From NCBI GenBank assembly GCA_011799875.1, contig CM022298.1:724872181-724936180 (forward strand): DNA of 64,000 bases, read 5' to 3'. This document shows, piece after piece, positions 38,174 through 49,552 of this stretch. Position 1 is the stretch's first letter. Each line of letters begins with the position of its first letter. The notes beneath the pieces were generated by a model. That model worked only from the letters and a program-made list of their open reading frames with translations. It was not told the DNA's origin and searched no databases. The translations under genes were made by a program, and so were the position numbers. Source of the stretch: Thinopyrum elongatum (taxonomy: Eukaryota > Streptophyta > Magnoliopsida > Poales > Poaceae).

Positions 38174-41100
38174 TTGCGCTGTTGATCACTGGGTCCGAGG
38201 ACCGATCGGAGGAAGGCCTGACATGAGCTGACGCCAACATAGGTAGGTCAAGCGTTGACTCGACAGTGGTAAGTCGGGGAGATTGCTGAGGAGAACAAGC
38301 GATGGTTAGGAGGGTTGAGGCATGCATGTACGTTGATCCCATATTTCATCCATAGACAACTACAGGAGACAAATTTGCACATCCAAACTGAGGAGGAGCA
38401 GTTACCTGAGATAGATGTCAACAACATGATCAGTGGACTTGGAAGATGTTATCACTAGGGAAAACGATGCTGGCGTTCCACCGTTCTTCTGGCAAGAGGG
38501 CATCGTTGTGCTAGCAGCCATAGATGCTTGCTTCCATCTTCTCTATCCTACAAAATTAGACTTGGTCGCAATGGCCTACCGCAGGTGGTGTCCACACCAG
38601 AAAAGCTAAGGAGAAGGTCAGATGGGAGTCCATAGAGATTTGTTCGCAATAGCCTGGTGCAAGACCTCAAGTGAGCTGCCCGTGTCGGTCCAGGCGGAGG
38701 CTCGATCGGTGGTCGACCGATGGAATGGCAGCATAGGAGATCGGAAGAGGAAGAGCAATAGGGATTCTGTACGTGGTTTATTTTCTATTTTATTTTTGAG
38801 AATTCTGTACATGGCTTGTTAGGAGGGTATCGATAAGAGTAATGTATAGGTTGGGTCAATTGTGTCTTTTTTATGGCAAGAGTAACACAACGTAAATCAT
38901 AAGGTCAAGATAAATCAATTACATAGATTGAACGGTTAAGATATTTTAATGATGTGGATTTAACATGGGAGTTCGAAGAAAGTATTTAATTAGTATAGTA
39001 ATAGATAGATTTCTAGGCATTTAATGAATGAAATTCAGATTTAAACTGGCAGGTACATGATAATGGCCAGAAATGGGTTGAAAAATCCCATTGTTGGTTT
39101 CTATTCTATGTTTAGGCTTATGCTGCAAAAGAAAAGGAGTTCCAAACACCAGGGGGCAAGACTCGGCCATCAACATGGAGCTTATTGTTTTTAAATTTTA
39201 AAAAATTCAAACAAAGTCATAAAACATAAGACTTGGCATCAAATGCATCAATTGAGAAGCTTTCGCAAATTTGGTCACGTGAACTGCTTAGAAACCAGAC
39301 CATCTCCGACGAAGAATCATGGTTTCGAGAGGAAATGGGTCAGGTTTGCAAGCAAGTGACGGGCCGCTTCGTCTGTTGGCCTTAAAACTTTTTCTACACT
39401 CAACACACACCTATTACATGCGATATGACAAAGTTTGGCTTTTTTCCGAGCCTTTTTGCTATATTTAAGATATAAGTTCATTTCTAGGCATCAAATGCAT
39501 CAAATTTAAATTTTGAAGTGCAGGTACATAAAATAATGGCCAAAAATGGGTTGACCAATCATATTACTGGTCTTTAGTCTATGTTAGGTCTTATACAGGA
39601 AAAGAGTGTAAAGAAATAAGAAATCAAAGAAAAAAATTAAAGAAATAAGACCAATAATTAAAGAAATTTCAAAAAGAATTAGAGAAATATCAAAAAGGAA
39701 TTATGAAATGAACTTCTCCAGGGAAAGTGGACTTGCGGGGGTCCCTGCATATTTACAGAGTGAACCACCAGACGTTTTACAGCGAACTCTCATCAGTATT
39801 CTAACATATTACAAATAGTCCCTGGATTTTGCAAAACACTCCTCAAATAAATAAAAATATTAATGCAACCGATGCCTGGAGGACCCGCGCCAGTGCCGGC
39901 GGTGTGGACTAGACGGAGGTGGGTGTCATCCTCCATTGAAGCTGCCTCCACCAACGCCTCGACCTGTGGGGGAGGGAGGTGAGCGGCTGGGAGCTGCGTG
40001 ATCCAAGGCGTGGACTGCACACGGGAGAGGAGGTAGGATGAGGCGCGGCAACGGTGGGGGTCAGAGAAGGGGGTGGGTGGCACGGTGGCCATGGGCATCT
40101 CAGCCGGGATTGGGGAGGGTCGCAGCAGGGAAAGCCACGCTCGACGTTCGCCAAGGTCTGTCCGAGGAGGCCGCACAGTCATTTATGTGCCTAGTCGTCC
40201 GGTCCAGAGGCGACGGGCTGGCCAGAAACATGTGGGGAAGGACGTGGAGCCCAAGCCCGTCCCCTACGCAGCAGCCAGAGGCATGACTAGATGCATTGTA
40301 GAACGGTGCGCTAGCGCGGCGAGATGAGGGAGGTGGCGATGGCGCGGATGTGGCCAGATCCGTCGGGGTCGAGGCGCGCCAGGACGGGGGAGGCTTAGAT
40401 CTGGCGGTGCGCTGACATGCCGGGGGAGGCGTGACTCTACGGTGGCCGTTCTGGTCATGACGCACCGACGCGATGCCAGGCTGGGTTTGTGCGCGGCGGC
40501 GCAGTGGGGTGGGGAGGGTGGCATGGGGAGAAGTCGGCGGGCGCACTATTCGGGGCACGTCGCCGGGGTGGGTGTGCAGGAGGTTGGTGGTGGTCGTTGG
40601 GGTAGGGCACATGAGCGTCCGGTGGCTGGGCGAGGTGGGTTGGGTTGGGGGAAGTGGGCATGAGAGAGAGCAAGAAGAAGGTGGTGGGGTGGTTTTTTCC
40701 TCTTCGGTGGGGGTTCGGTTCGGTGGGATGGGTTAGTTCATTTTTGGTGCAAAATAAGAAAATGATGTATAGAATAAGGTCTTAGGTGGTTGGTGTGTGT
40801 ATATATCTGCGCTTCATGGATGGAGACGCCATGATGAGAGGGTGTCCATAGTTGCATGCACTTACTATGTAATTGCACAGAAATATTAGTACTAGGATTC
40901 TCCTGTTCTTTAGATGTGTTTGTTCGCTAAGTAACAAATATTGCAATACCATCTTAGGTCATTCTCAACGCTTAGTCGCTAGTTTGGATGCTACAGAGAA
41001 AAACATCCCAAATCTCTACTCTAAAGGGGGGCGTTGGTAGCCTGGTATCCCAGTTTATTTTTGTCTCACCCCCACCACCCCCTTTCATTGGATTTTTATC

Positions 41101-42924
41101 CCTCCCATTAAAAAACCAAATCCCTTAAAGGGGGAGATCTTGTTCCTGCTTGCTTTGACAGGTGCTGATTCAATTCAATCACGTAAATAATAGGTAATTA
41201 AAAATTCAAAAATCACACCATATATATGAGATCACCTTACTAAAAGACAAACATAAGATTTTTCTGGATAACCTTACAAAACAAATCAGATAATCCACAA
41301 TACCAAATCACTAATCCCGCACACTATGTCATTTATTATTATCATTATCTTTTTATTAATAACAATCACAGTTTTCTAATACAACAAAAATAACATATCT
41401 TTTTTTATGTGTGTACGCATCCGCGCGCCCCTGCGGGGACGCCGTGTGCGACACCATGGAGGACGCCGTGGCCGGGCCCATGCTGGCGCGATCCTTGAGA
41501 ATGCCAGGGCGTGGATCACCGCGTCGACGACGGCCGTGGTGGCAGGTGGGTCGTCGGAACCGCCGCGTACAGGCATTCATGGACGCGGTCATATTATATT
41601 TCTTTTCAGTCATACAGAGAGCCAGACTGGCTACATTTTCAAATGAAGTTGGTCCATTCAATGTCAAGAAATTCGTTATGAAAATGTGTCGTACAAACTC
41701 TCGGTAGTCATTCGTCGTCGTTCGTAGCAGCCATTCATGCGAAAATATTGTGGAGATGGAGCGCTGAATTAATTAGCTAGACAATTAATTATGTATGCAA
41801 TTAAATAGTCTATTTAAATAGGATTTTGTTTTGCACACAAATCAATTTGAAAACCAATTCATTAATGCAATTAATTAATTAGATAGACAGTTAATTATGC
41901 CTACAGATAATTAGAAGTAGAAGTTTTTCAAGTTAGACAGATAATTATCGATTTGGTTGGCAGTTAATTAGGCATGCGCTAGGTAAGCCGTTTTATTTGC
42001 GTATTAATTAATTAAGGATGCATTAATCACGCCGAATCATTTTAAAAACGCTCGTGGGCAAGGATGATCACAGGCTCTCAGTGACTGGCCGAGCACTGCT
42101 TGCCAACATGGACAATGGCCACCATGCGCTCGCAACTGGGCGACATAGCGTTCACCAAGATGAATGACGACCATTCTCTGCAAGATGTCCACATGCTAAC
42201 GTTTGCCGAAACGTTCTGGGTGAGGACAACTAACACTACATTGAAAAGGTGGTTCATGATATAGTAGAAAGGAAGAGTGTTCCCAAATTAAAAGGAAAAA
42301 GAACTAAAGCGACCATGTGGTCCATGTGTGGAGAAGCAAAGAGTGTTCCAAAAAAAGAGTATTCTAAAAATAAGTAGGAATGAGAACTAAGCTGGCGAGG
42401 AAGGTGGAAGAAGAAGATGAGGCGTCGCTGACGAACGCACTGATGTTGACATGGTTCTATTTGGCGCCAACAAAACGGGTTGACGAAGAGGTTAGTAGTA
42501 GAAGATGTAGGGAAAAACAATGAGAGAAGAACGACAATTATCCCTTCTAGCAATGAATGGTATGTGGACTGGATGTGGAGCTTATGGTGCCTAGGATACG
42601 TTCAGGTGCCACTAGCCTCCCACGTCAGTGTGCATTTGTAAATTGAATGGACCTTTGAGAATGATCTCTATAGTTATTTGTTGTTTTGTGTCAATAGTAT
42701 GTGTTAGTTTAAATCACTCTATTATATTGTAATATGAAAATTTTCATCCCTGTTGCAACGCACGGCGAGGTGAGGTGGGCGACATCTTATTTAAAAAGGA
42801 GGATGCTCCAGTGAAAATGTCCCGCTGCGGGGGGGAAACGAGCGGGAAGGAGAGGGTCCGACAGAAAAAGGAGAGTGCGTCGTGGGGTGGGGTTTTTGTG
42901 TTGGGCCCGCGTGTTTGAGATAAC
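38174..42924. other. unclassified intergenic/TE-derived DNA, duplicate copy 1
   Basis: Corresponds base for base, apart from small indels, to 49,571-54,385. It contains a 476-bp direct repeat region, a GC-rich stretch (about 39,870-40,730), a short TTAATTAA-rich stretch (about 41,770-42,020) and a possible short coding remnant near 41,411-41,707. I recognise no gene. See the cleaner copy for details. Confidence 0.7.
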
Positions 42925-43181
42925 TGTTGGGAACATGCAATTTCAAAAAAATTCTTACGCTCACGCAGATCTATCTAGGAGATGCATAGCATGAGAGGGG
43001 GAGAGTGTGTCCACGTACCCTCGTACACCGAAAGCGGAAGCGTTAGCTTAACGCTTGTTGATATAGCGAACATCTCGCGATCCACCGATCAAGCACCGAA
43101 CGTACGGCACCCCGAGTTCAGCACACGTTCAGCTCGATGACGTCCCTCGAACTCTTGATCCAGCAGAGGGTCGAGGGAGAG
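42925..43181 (-). repeat. Copia LTR 3'-end fragment (reverse), copy 1
   Basis: Begins TGTTGGGAACATGC, the reverse complement of a Copia LTR end, and is cut by the forward LTR starting at 43182. Equivalent to 54,386-54,648. Confidence 0.7.
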
Positions 43182-44313
43182 TGTTTGAAAAATATGCCCT
43201 GAGGCAATAATAAAATGGTTATTATTATATTTCCTTGTTCATGATAATTTCTGTTATTCATGCTATAATTGTGTTATCCAGAAATCGTAATACATGTGTG
43301 AATACATAGACCACAACATGTCCCTAGTAAGCCTCTAGTTGACTAGCTCGTTGATCAATGAATGGTTACGGTTTCCTGACCATGGACATTGGATGTCATT
43401 GATAACGGGATCACATCATTAGGAGAATATGTGATGGACAAGACCCATCCTAAGCCTAGCACTAGATCGTGTATTCTTTTGCTAAAGCTTTTCCAATGTC
43501 AGTAACTTTCCTTAGACCATGAGATTGTGTCAACTCCCGGATACCGTAGGAGTGCTTTGGGTGCACCAACGTCACAACGTAACTGGGTGGCTAAATAAGG
43601 TGCACTACGGTTATCTCCGAAAGTATCTGTTGGGTTGGCAACGAATCGAGACTGGGATTGTGTCACTCCATGTAACGGAGAGGTACCTCTGTGCCCCACT
43701 CTGGTAAGACATCATCATAATGATCTCAATGTGATCAAGAGTTGTTCACACGGATGATGTGTACGGAAACGGTATAAAGAGACTTGCCGGTAACGAGATT
43801 GAACAAGTATCGAGATACCGACGATCGATCTCGGGCAAGTATCGTACCGATAGACAAGGGAATTGCGTACGGGATTGATTGAATCCTCGACATCGTGGTT
43901 CATCCGATGAGATCATCGAGGAGCATGTGGGAGCCAACATGGGTATCCAATCCCGCTGTTGGTTATTGACCGGAGAGTCGTCTCGGTCATGTCTGCGTGT
44001 CTCCCGAACCCGTAGGGTCTACACACTTAAGGTTCGGTGAAGCTAGGGTTAGAGAATATTAGTATGCGGTACCCGAAGGTTGTTCGGAGTCTCGGATGAG
44101 ATCCTGGACTCACGAGGAGTTCCGGAATGGTCCGAGGTAAAGATTTATATATGGGAAGTCCTATTTTGGCCACCGGAAAATGTTCGGGATTTTTCGGTAT
44201 TGTACGAGAAGGTTCTAGAAGGTTTCCGGAGTGGGGACCACCTGCATGGGTGACCCACATGAACGTGGGTAGTGGGGGCAAGGCCACACACCCCTAGTCA
44301 AGGCGCACCAAAT
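43182..44313 (+). repeat. Angela-like Copia LTR, copy 1, truncated by gap
   Basis: Begins TGTTTGAAAAATATGCCCT, an error-bearing form of the TGTTGGAAATATGCCCT LTR start at 54,649. It follows that LTR until the N run. Confidence 0.85.
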
Positions 44314-44394
44314 NNNNNNNNNNNNNNNNNNNNNNNNNNNNNNNNNNNNNNNNNNNNNNNNNNNNNNNNNNNNNNNNNNNNNNNNNNNNNNNNN
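44314..44394. other. assembly gap (81 N)
   Basis: A run of N. Left of it the sequence is inside an Angela LTR. Right of it the sequence is mid-unit in the 337-bp array. Confidence 1.
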
Positions 44395-45600
44395 TACGGC
44401 AAAAACTGGATGCACTTCGTGTACAAAATGGACAATCTCTTTCGAAGTATCAGGGTTTCGGACGAAAACTCATCTGTTACAAAGGGATTTCATTTTTTTA
44501 AACTTATTTGAACTCCAGACTTTTTGTGCGTTCAAAATGAACCATTCAAAGCCACATCATCAATTTTCAACCCTTTCTGACTTAATTTGTTATTTTTCAT
44601 GCATTTACTGGTTTTTTTGAGCAAAATGACCCTGAAATTGAAAAGCACTTCACATGAACTCTGAAGAGGTTGAAAATTGGCATGATATCATCATTTCACC
44701 CACATAGCATGTGCTAGAAAGTTGAGAGGGTTACGGCAAAAACTGGATGCACTTCGTGTACAAAATGGACAATCTCTTTCCAAGTATCAAGGTTAGTTTT
44801 CGTGCCCCCCCTTCTTGTTCCCACGGGCCTTTCCTTTTTTTAACTTATTTGAACCCAGATTTGTGCTTTTTGTGGGCAAAAGAACCCTTCACAAGCACAT
44901 CATCTTTTCAACCCTTTCTTGACTTCATCTGTTATTTTTCATGCATTTACTGTTTTTTGAGCTAAATGACCCTGAAATTGAAAGCCATTCAATGAACTCT
45001 GAAGAGGTTGAAAATTGGCATGGTATCATCATTCACCCACATAGCATGTGCTAAAAAGTTGAGAGGGTTACGGCAAAAACTGGATGCACTTCGTGTACAA
45101 AATGGACAATCTCTTTCGAAGTATCAGGGTTTCGGACGAAAACTCATCTGTTACAAAGGGATTTCATTTTTTTAAACTTATTTGAACTCCAGACTTTTTG
45201 TGCGTTCAAAATGAACCATTCAAAGCCACATCATCAATTTTCAACCCTTTCTGACTTAATTTGTTATTTTTCATGCATTTACTGGTTTTTTTGAGCAAAA
45301 TGACCCTGAAATTGAAAAGCACTTCACATGAACTCTGAAGAGGTTGAAAATTGGCATGATATCATCATTTCACCCACATAGCATGTGCTAGAAAGTTGAG
45401 AGGGTTACGGCAAAAACTGGATGCACTTCGTGTACAAAATGGACAATCTCTTTCGAAGTATCAGGGTTTCGAACAAAAACTCATCTGTTACAAAGGCATT
45501 TCATTTTTTTGAACTTATTTTAACTCCAGACTTTTTGTGTGCTCAAAATGAACCATTCAAAGCAACATCATCAATTTTCAACCCTTTCTGACTCCATCTG
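44395..45600. repeat. 337-bp tandem repeat array, part C (about 3.6 units)
   Basis: Starts mid-unit at the gap (TACGGCAAAAACTGG) and ends at the transposase stop codon. The last two units share diagnostic variants with 33,710-34,239 (GGACGAAAACTC, TGGCGTTC or TGCGTTC, GACTTA(A)TTTG, TCGAACAAAAACTC, AAAGGCATTTC), showing it is the same array end. Bases 44,791-44,835 do not match any other unit. Confidence 0.9.
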
Positions 45601-45603
45601 TCT

Positions 45604-46167
45604 TCACTTTTTCTTCGCTTGTGTCCTTTGCTTATTGCGCCGTAACCTTGGATATTCTTCATCGCTTAACAGGGTGCTTGGGTCAGCCTTGACTTTGAAG
45701 GGAGGAATTTCCTGAAACTTTTCATAATCATCAGACATGTCTGTCTTACCCTCCACTCCCATGATGTCTCTTTTCCCTGAAAGAACTATGTGGCGCTTTG
45801 GCTCATCGTATGATGTATTCGCTTTCTTATCTTTTCTTTTTCTCGGTTTGGTAGACATGTCCTTCACATAGAAAACGTGCGCCACATCATTGGCTAGGAC
45901 GAATGGTTCGTCTGTGTACCCAAGATTGTTCAGATCCACTGTTGTCATTCCGTAATGTGGCTCTACCTGTACCCCGCCTCCTGACAGATTAACCCATTTG
46001 CACTTAAACAAAGGGACCTTAAAATCATGTCCGTAGTCAAGTTCCCATATGTCCACTATGTAACCATAATGTGTCCTTTCCCCTCTTGGTTGCTGCATCA
46101 AAGCGGACATCACTGTTTTGGTTAGTGCTCTTTTGATCTTGGGCGATCGTGTAAAATGTATTCCCAT
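45604..46167 (-). pseudogene. transposase C-terminal piece (DUF4216-like)
   Basis: Carries the DUF4216-type signature YIVDIWELDYG, then FKCKWVNL, VDLNNLGYTDEPFVLA and VFYVKD, followed by a Lys/Arg-rich tail (KPRKRKDKK) that could act as a nuclear signal. It ends KKK-stop (TGA) and the satellite array begins about 10 bp beyond. The first 40 or so residues listed from the upstream ATG are not native: the true frame enters here through a frameshift near 46,066-46,074 from the piece at 46,037-46,378. It could alternatively be a spliced junction, but I see no convincing GT...AG pair. Confidence 0.8.
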
Positions 46168-46378
46168 TTATCTCGTATCCTTTGTAAGTCAATACAGTAG
46201 AAGATGGTCCCCTGGACAACGAGTAGAGCTCATCAGAAACAGTGTTGTCACCTCTGAGATGTGTTTCCAACCAACTGCCGAAAGTCCTGATGTGTTCACA
46301 TGTAATCCAGTCGTCACACTGCTCCGGGTGTTTGGAGCGCAGAATGTTTTTGTGTTCATCGACATACGGGGTCACCAA
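46037..46378 (-). pseudogene. transposase linker piece between DUF4218 and DUF4216
   Basis: In the same frame as the 46,388-48,199 piece, separated only by the TAG at 46,388-46,390. Visible motifs are CDDWITCEHIR, TFGSWLETHLRGD and LSRGPSSTVLTYKGYEING, typical of the stretch before DUF4216 in plant CACTA transposases. The last residues (DTLWLHSGHMGT) are out of frame; the native frame continues in the next piece. Confidence 0.8.
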
Positions 46379-46387
46379 GGTAGAGTT

Positions 46388-48199
46388 CTATAGAACTGTG
46401 TAGTGTGCTTGAGACCAAGAATGCCCGTCCCTACATATTATTGAGTCTCCTCCTAGCGTGCCTTTTCCAGTCAGTCTCACCTCATACCGCGATTGAGGGA
46501 GACCAATCTTCTTAAGGTCAGGAATGAAGTCAACACAAAACCCAATGACATCCTCTGTTTGATGGCCCATGGAGATGCTTCCTTCTGGCCTAGCGCGGTT
46601 ACGGACATATTTCTTTAGGACTGCCATGAACCTCTCAAAGGGGAACATATTGTGTAGAAATACGGGGCCCAGAACGACAATCTCGTCGACTAGATGAACT
46701 AGGACGTGCGTCATGATATTGAAGAAGGATGGTGGGAACACCAGCTCGAAACTGACAAGACATTGCGCCACATCACTCCTTAGCCTTGGTATGATTTCTG
46801 GATCGATCACCTTCTGAGAGATTGCATTGAGGAATGCACATAGCTTCACAATGGCTAATCGAACGTTTTCCGGTAGAAGCCCCCTCAATGCAACCAGAAG
46901 CAGTTGCGTCATAATCACGTGGCAGTCATGAGACTTTAGGTTATGAAACTTTTTCTCTGCCATATTTATTATTCCCTTTATATTCGACAAGAAGCCAGAC
47001 GGAACCTTCATACTGAGCAGGCATTCAAAGAAGATTTCCTTCTCTTCTTTGGTAAGAGCGTAGCTGGCAGGACCATCATACTGCTTTGGAGGCATGCCGT
47101 CTTTTTCCTGCCAACGTTGCAGGTCCTCCCGTGCTTCCGGTGTATCTTTTGTCTTTCCATACACGCCCAAGAAGCCTAGCAGGTTCACGCAAAGGTTCTT
47201 TGTCACGTGCATCACGTCGATTGAAGAGCGGACCTCTAGGTCTTTCCAGTAGGGTAGGTCCCAAAATATAGATTTCTTCTTCCACATGGGAGCGCGTCCC
47301 TCAGCGTCATTCGAAACAGATAGTCCGCCGGTACCCTTTCCAAAGATTACGTGTAAATCATTGACCATAGCAAGTACGTGATCACCGGTACGCATGGCGG
47401 GCTTCTTCCGGTGATCTGCCTCGCCTTTGAAATGCTTGCCTTTCTTTCGACATTGATGGTTGGTCGGAAGAAATCGACAATGCCCCAGGTACACATTCTT
47501 CCTGCATTTGTCCAGGTATATACTTTCGGTGTCAGCTAAACAGTGTGTGCATGCGTCGTATCCCTTGTTTCTCTGTACTGAAAGGTTACTGAGAGCAGGC
47601 CAATCATTGATGGTTAGAAACTGCAACGCATGCAGGTCAAATTCCTCCTGTCTGTGCTCATCCCACACACGTACACTGTTTCCATTCCACAGCTGTAAAA
47701 GTTCTTCAACTAATGGCCTTAGGTACACATCAATGTCGTTGCCGGGTTGCTCAGGGCCTTGGATGAGTACTGGCATCATAATGAACTTCTGCTTCATGCA
47801 CAGCCAAGGAGGAAGGTTATGGATAAATAGAGTCACGGGCCAGGTGCTGTGATTGCTGCTCTGCTCCCCGAAAGGATTAATGCCATCCGCGCTTAAACCA
47901 AACCATACGTTCCTTGCGTCACTTGCAAACTCCTCCCGGTACTTTCTCTCGATTTTTCTCCACTGCGACCCGTCAGCGGGTGCTCTCAACTTCCCGTCTT
48001 TCTTACGGTCCTCTCTGTGCCATCGCATCAACTTGGCATGCTCTTTGTTTCTGAACAGACGTTTCAACCGTGGTATTATAGGAGCATACCACATCACCTT
48101 CGCAGGAACCCTCTTCCTGGGGGGCTCGTCGTCAACATCACCAGGGTCATCTCGTCTGATCTTATACCGCAATGCACCGCATACCGGGCATGCGTTCAA
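46388..48199 (-). pseudogene. Tnp2 core and DUF4218-like domain of CACTA transposase
   Basis: A 603-residue open stretch, the largest intact piece. Visible in order: Cys pair ACPVCG (residues 3-8), WYAPIIPRLKRLF (37-49), the Tnp2 core with GLSADGINPFG (101-111) and WLCMKQKFIMMPVLIQGP (132-149), NDIDVYLRPLVEELLQLW (154-171), Cys pair CTHC (217-220), KPAMRTGDHV (266-275), SSIDVMHVTKN (325-335), then a DUF4218-like part with SHDCHVIMTQLL (423-434), FFNIMTHVLVHLVDE (492-506) and GPVFLHNMFPFERFM (511-525). Asp105, Asp155/157 and Asp328 are candidate catalytic acids, an inference from the conserved motifs. It starts after an in-frame TAA and ends at an in-frame TAG, so it is an internal slice of a longer protein. 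In copy 1 the same stretch is shattered. Confidence 0.9.
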
Positions 48200-48205
48200 A
48201 TCCTC

Positions 48206-48496
48206 TTACGCACCGCGGTACAGGATGCAGTCATTAGGGCATGCATGTATCTTCTGCACCTCCGATCCTAGAGGGCATACGACCTTCTTTGCTGCGTACG
48301 TACTGTCGGGCAATTCGTTATCCTTTGGAAGCTTCTTCTTCAATATTTTCAGTAGCTTCTCAAATCCTTTGTCAGGCACAGCATTCTCTGCCTTCCACTG
48401 CAGCAATTCCAGTATGGTACCGAGCTTTGTGTTGCCATCTTCGCAATTGGGGTACAACCTGTTTTGGTGATCCTCTAACATGTGATCGAATTTCAT
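48206..48496 (-). pseudogene. transposase linker piece before Tnp2 core
   Basis: Visible motifs are MLEDHQNRLYPNCEDGNTK, LGTILELLQWKAEN, GFEKLLKILKKKLPKDNELP and KIHACPNDCILYRG, the usual stretch just before the ACPVCG motif. It is in frame with the 603-residue piece and separated from it only by the TAA at 48,206-48,208. Confidence 0.85.
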
Positions 48497-48903
48497 CTTC
48501 TCCTTTTCACTTTCGCACTGTCTCCTTGCATCAACAATGACCCGGCGGAGATCATCATCGGCCCATCGTCTGGTTCCTCTTGATCTTCAGCTTCCCCCGT
48601 TGTAGCATCACCGTATTCAGGGGGCACATAGTTATCATCGTCCTCTTCTTCTTCGCTGTCTTCCATCATAACCCCTATTTCTCTGTGCCTGGTCCAAACA
48701 TTATAGTGTGGCATGAAACCCTTCTCAAGCAGGTGGGTGTGAGGGATTTTCCGGTCAGAGTAAGACTTCGTATTCCCACATATAGGGCATGGACAACACA
48801 TAAAACCATTTTGCTTGTTTGCCTCAGCCACTTCGAGAAAATTATGCACGCCCTTAATATACTCGGAGGTGCGTCTGTCACCGTACATCCATTGCCGGTT
48901 CAT
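48493..48903 (-). pseudogene. transposase N-terminal piece (transposase-associated domain)
   Basis: Starts MNRQWMYGDRRTSEYIKGV and has the Cys motif CCPCPICGNTKSYS, the N-terminal transposase-associated domain of plant CACTA proteins. An acidic stretch (EDSEEEEDDD) follows. The last 20 or so residues (after DDGP) are out of frame with the conserved continuation, so a frameshift lies near 48,558-48,566. A second ATG lies three codons upstream in copy 1 (MTQMNRQ). Confidence 0.8.
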
Positions 48904-49262
48904 CTGCGTGCATTATATATAATTAAGTGTGTAAAAAACCAGCGACGAGAATTTTTTTTCTTTTAGAAAGAAGATAAGAACAAGAGGCTCACCACGGTTA
49001 TGCCGGCGACGAGATCGGCGTGGGCGATCGACGGCGGTGAAGACGGGGACGGGACGTGACGGACCGCTAAACCTAGACAAATCTTGAGGAAAATGGAGCT
49101 TGAAGGTCGAGCTTCGAGAGGAGAAAGCTTAACTAGTGTGGCTCGGGAATTTCATCAAACACCTCATGTGCATAGGAGGTGAGCTAGAGCACCACAAAGC
49201 TCTCCCCTCACCGGCCAGAAAAAACATAGTAGTGTGGAGTGCTCTGCTCGTCGGCGATGGGG
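48904..49262 (-). other. 5' leader region of CACTA transposase
   Basis: Between the candidate TATA box and the first ATG. Contains a T-rich tract at 48,950-48,964 and a GC-richer stretch (48,990-49,080). No recognisable coding. A leader or first intron would be expected here. Confidence 0.5.
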
Positions 49263-49270
49263 TATATATA
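49263..49270 (-). promoter_or_regulatory. candidate TATA box of CACTA transposase
   Basis: TATATATA about 300 bp inside the CACTA terminus and about 360 bp before the first transposase ATG on the minus strand. Conserved in copy 1. Confidence 0.45.
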
Positions 49271-49280
49271 GCCACCTCAT

Positions 49281-49530
49281 TGGTCCCGGTTCATGCGTGG
49301 AACCGGGACTAAAGGCCCCCCTTCTGTCCCGGTTCAAGCCACGAACCGGGACCAATGGATGTGGGCTAGGAGCGAGGCCCATTGGTCCCGGTTCGTGCCA
49401 GGAACCAGGACAAATGGGTCCAGACGAACTGGGACCAATGCCCACGAGGCCCCGGCCGGCCCCCTGGGCGCATGAACCGGGACGTATGCCCCCCATGGGT
49501 CCCGGTTCATGATTGAACCGGGACTAATGG
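49281..49530. repeat. CACTA subterminal repeats
   Basis: Five or six hairpin-forming motifs of the type TCCCGGTTC(N5-8)GAACCGGGAC. Examples: CCCGGTTCATGCGTGGAACC, CCCGGTTCAAGCCACGAACC and CCCGGTTCATGATTGAACC. In CACTA elements such subterminal repeats are the transposase-binding region. Confidence 0.85.
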
Positions 49531-49552
49531 GCTGGGCTGGCCCGAACCAAAG

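Larger units (their letters stand above)
45604..48903 (-). pseudogene. CACTA (En/Spm) Tnp2-type transposase, better copy, disabled
   Basis: The transposase gene of the CACTA element ending at 49,570, which would cut and join the element through its CACTA termini. Reading on the minus strand: transposase-associated region (48,493-48,903), linker (48,206-48,496), Tnp2 core plus DUF4218-like domain (46,388-48,199), then DUF4216-like C-terminus (46,037-46,378 and 45,604-46,167). It is broken at four places: a frameshift near 48,558-48,566, an in-frame TAA at 48,206-48,208, an in-frame TAG at 46,388-46,390 and a frameshift near 46,066-46,074. The two stops lie in the same frame as the coding on each side, and both also occur in the other copy, so they are unlikely to be read errors. 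No intron is clearly needed to join the pieces. The domain order is normal for plant CACTA transposases. The usual second gene (TnpA type) is not seen. The 337-bp array follows at once. Confidence 0.9.

Noticed and set aside
47853..48470. 205-residue plus-strand frame opposite the transposase
   Set aside because: It is the antisense shadow of the well-conserved minus-strand transposase. Its composition (Ser, Phe, Leu rich) and lack of motifs fit a shadow frame.
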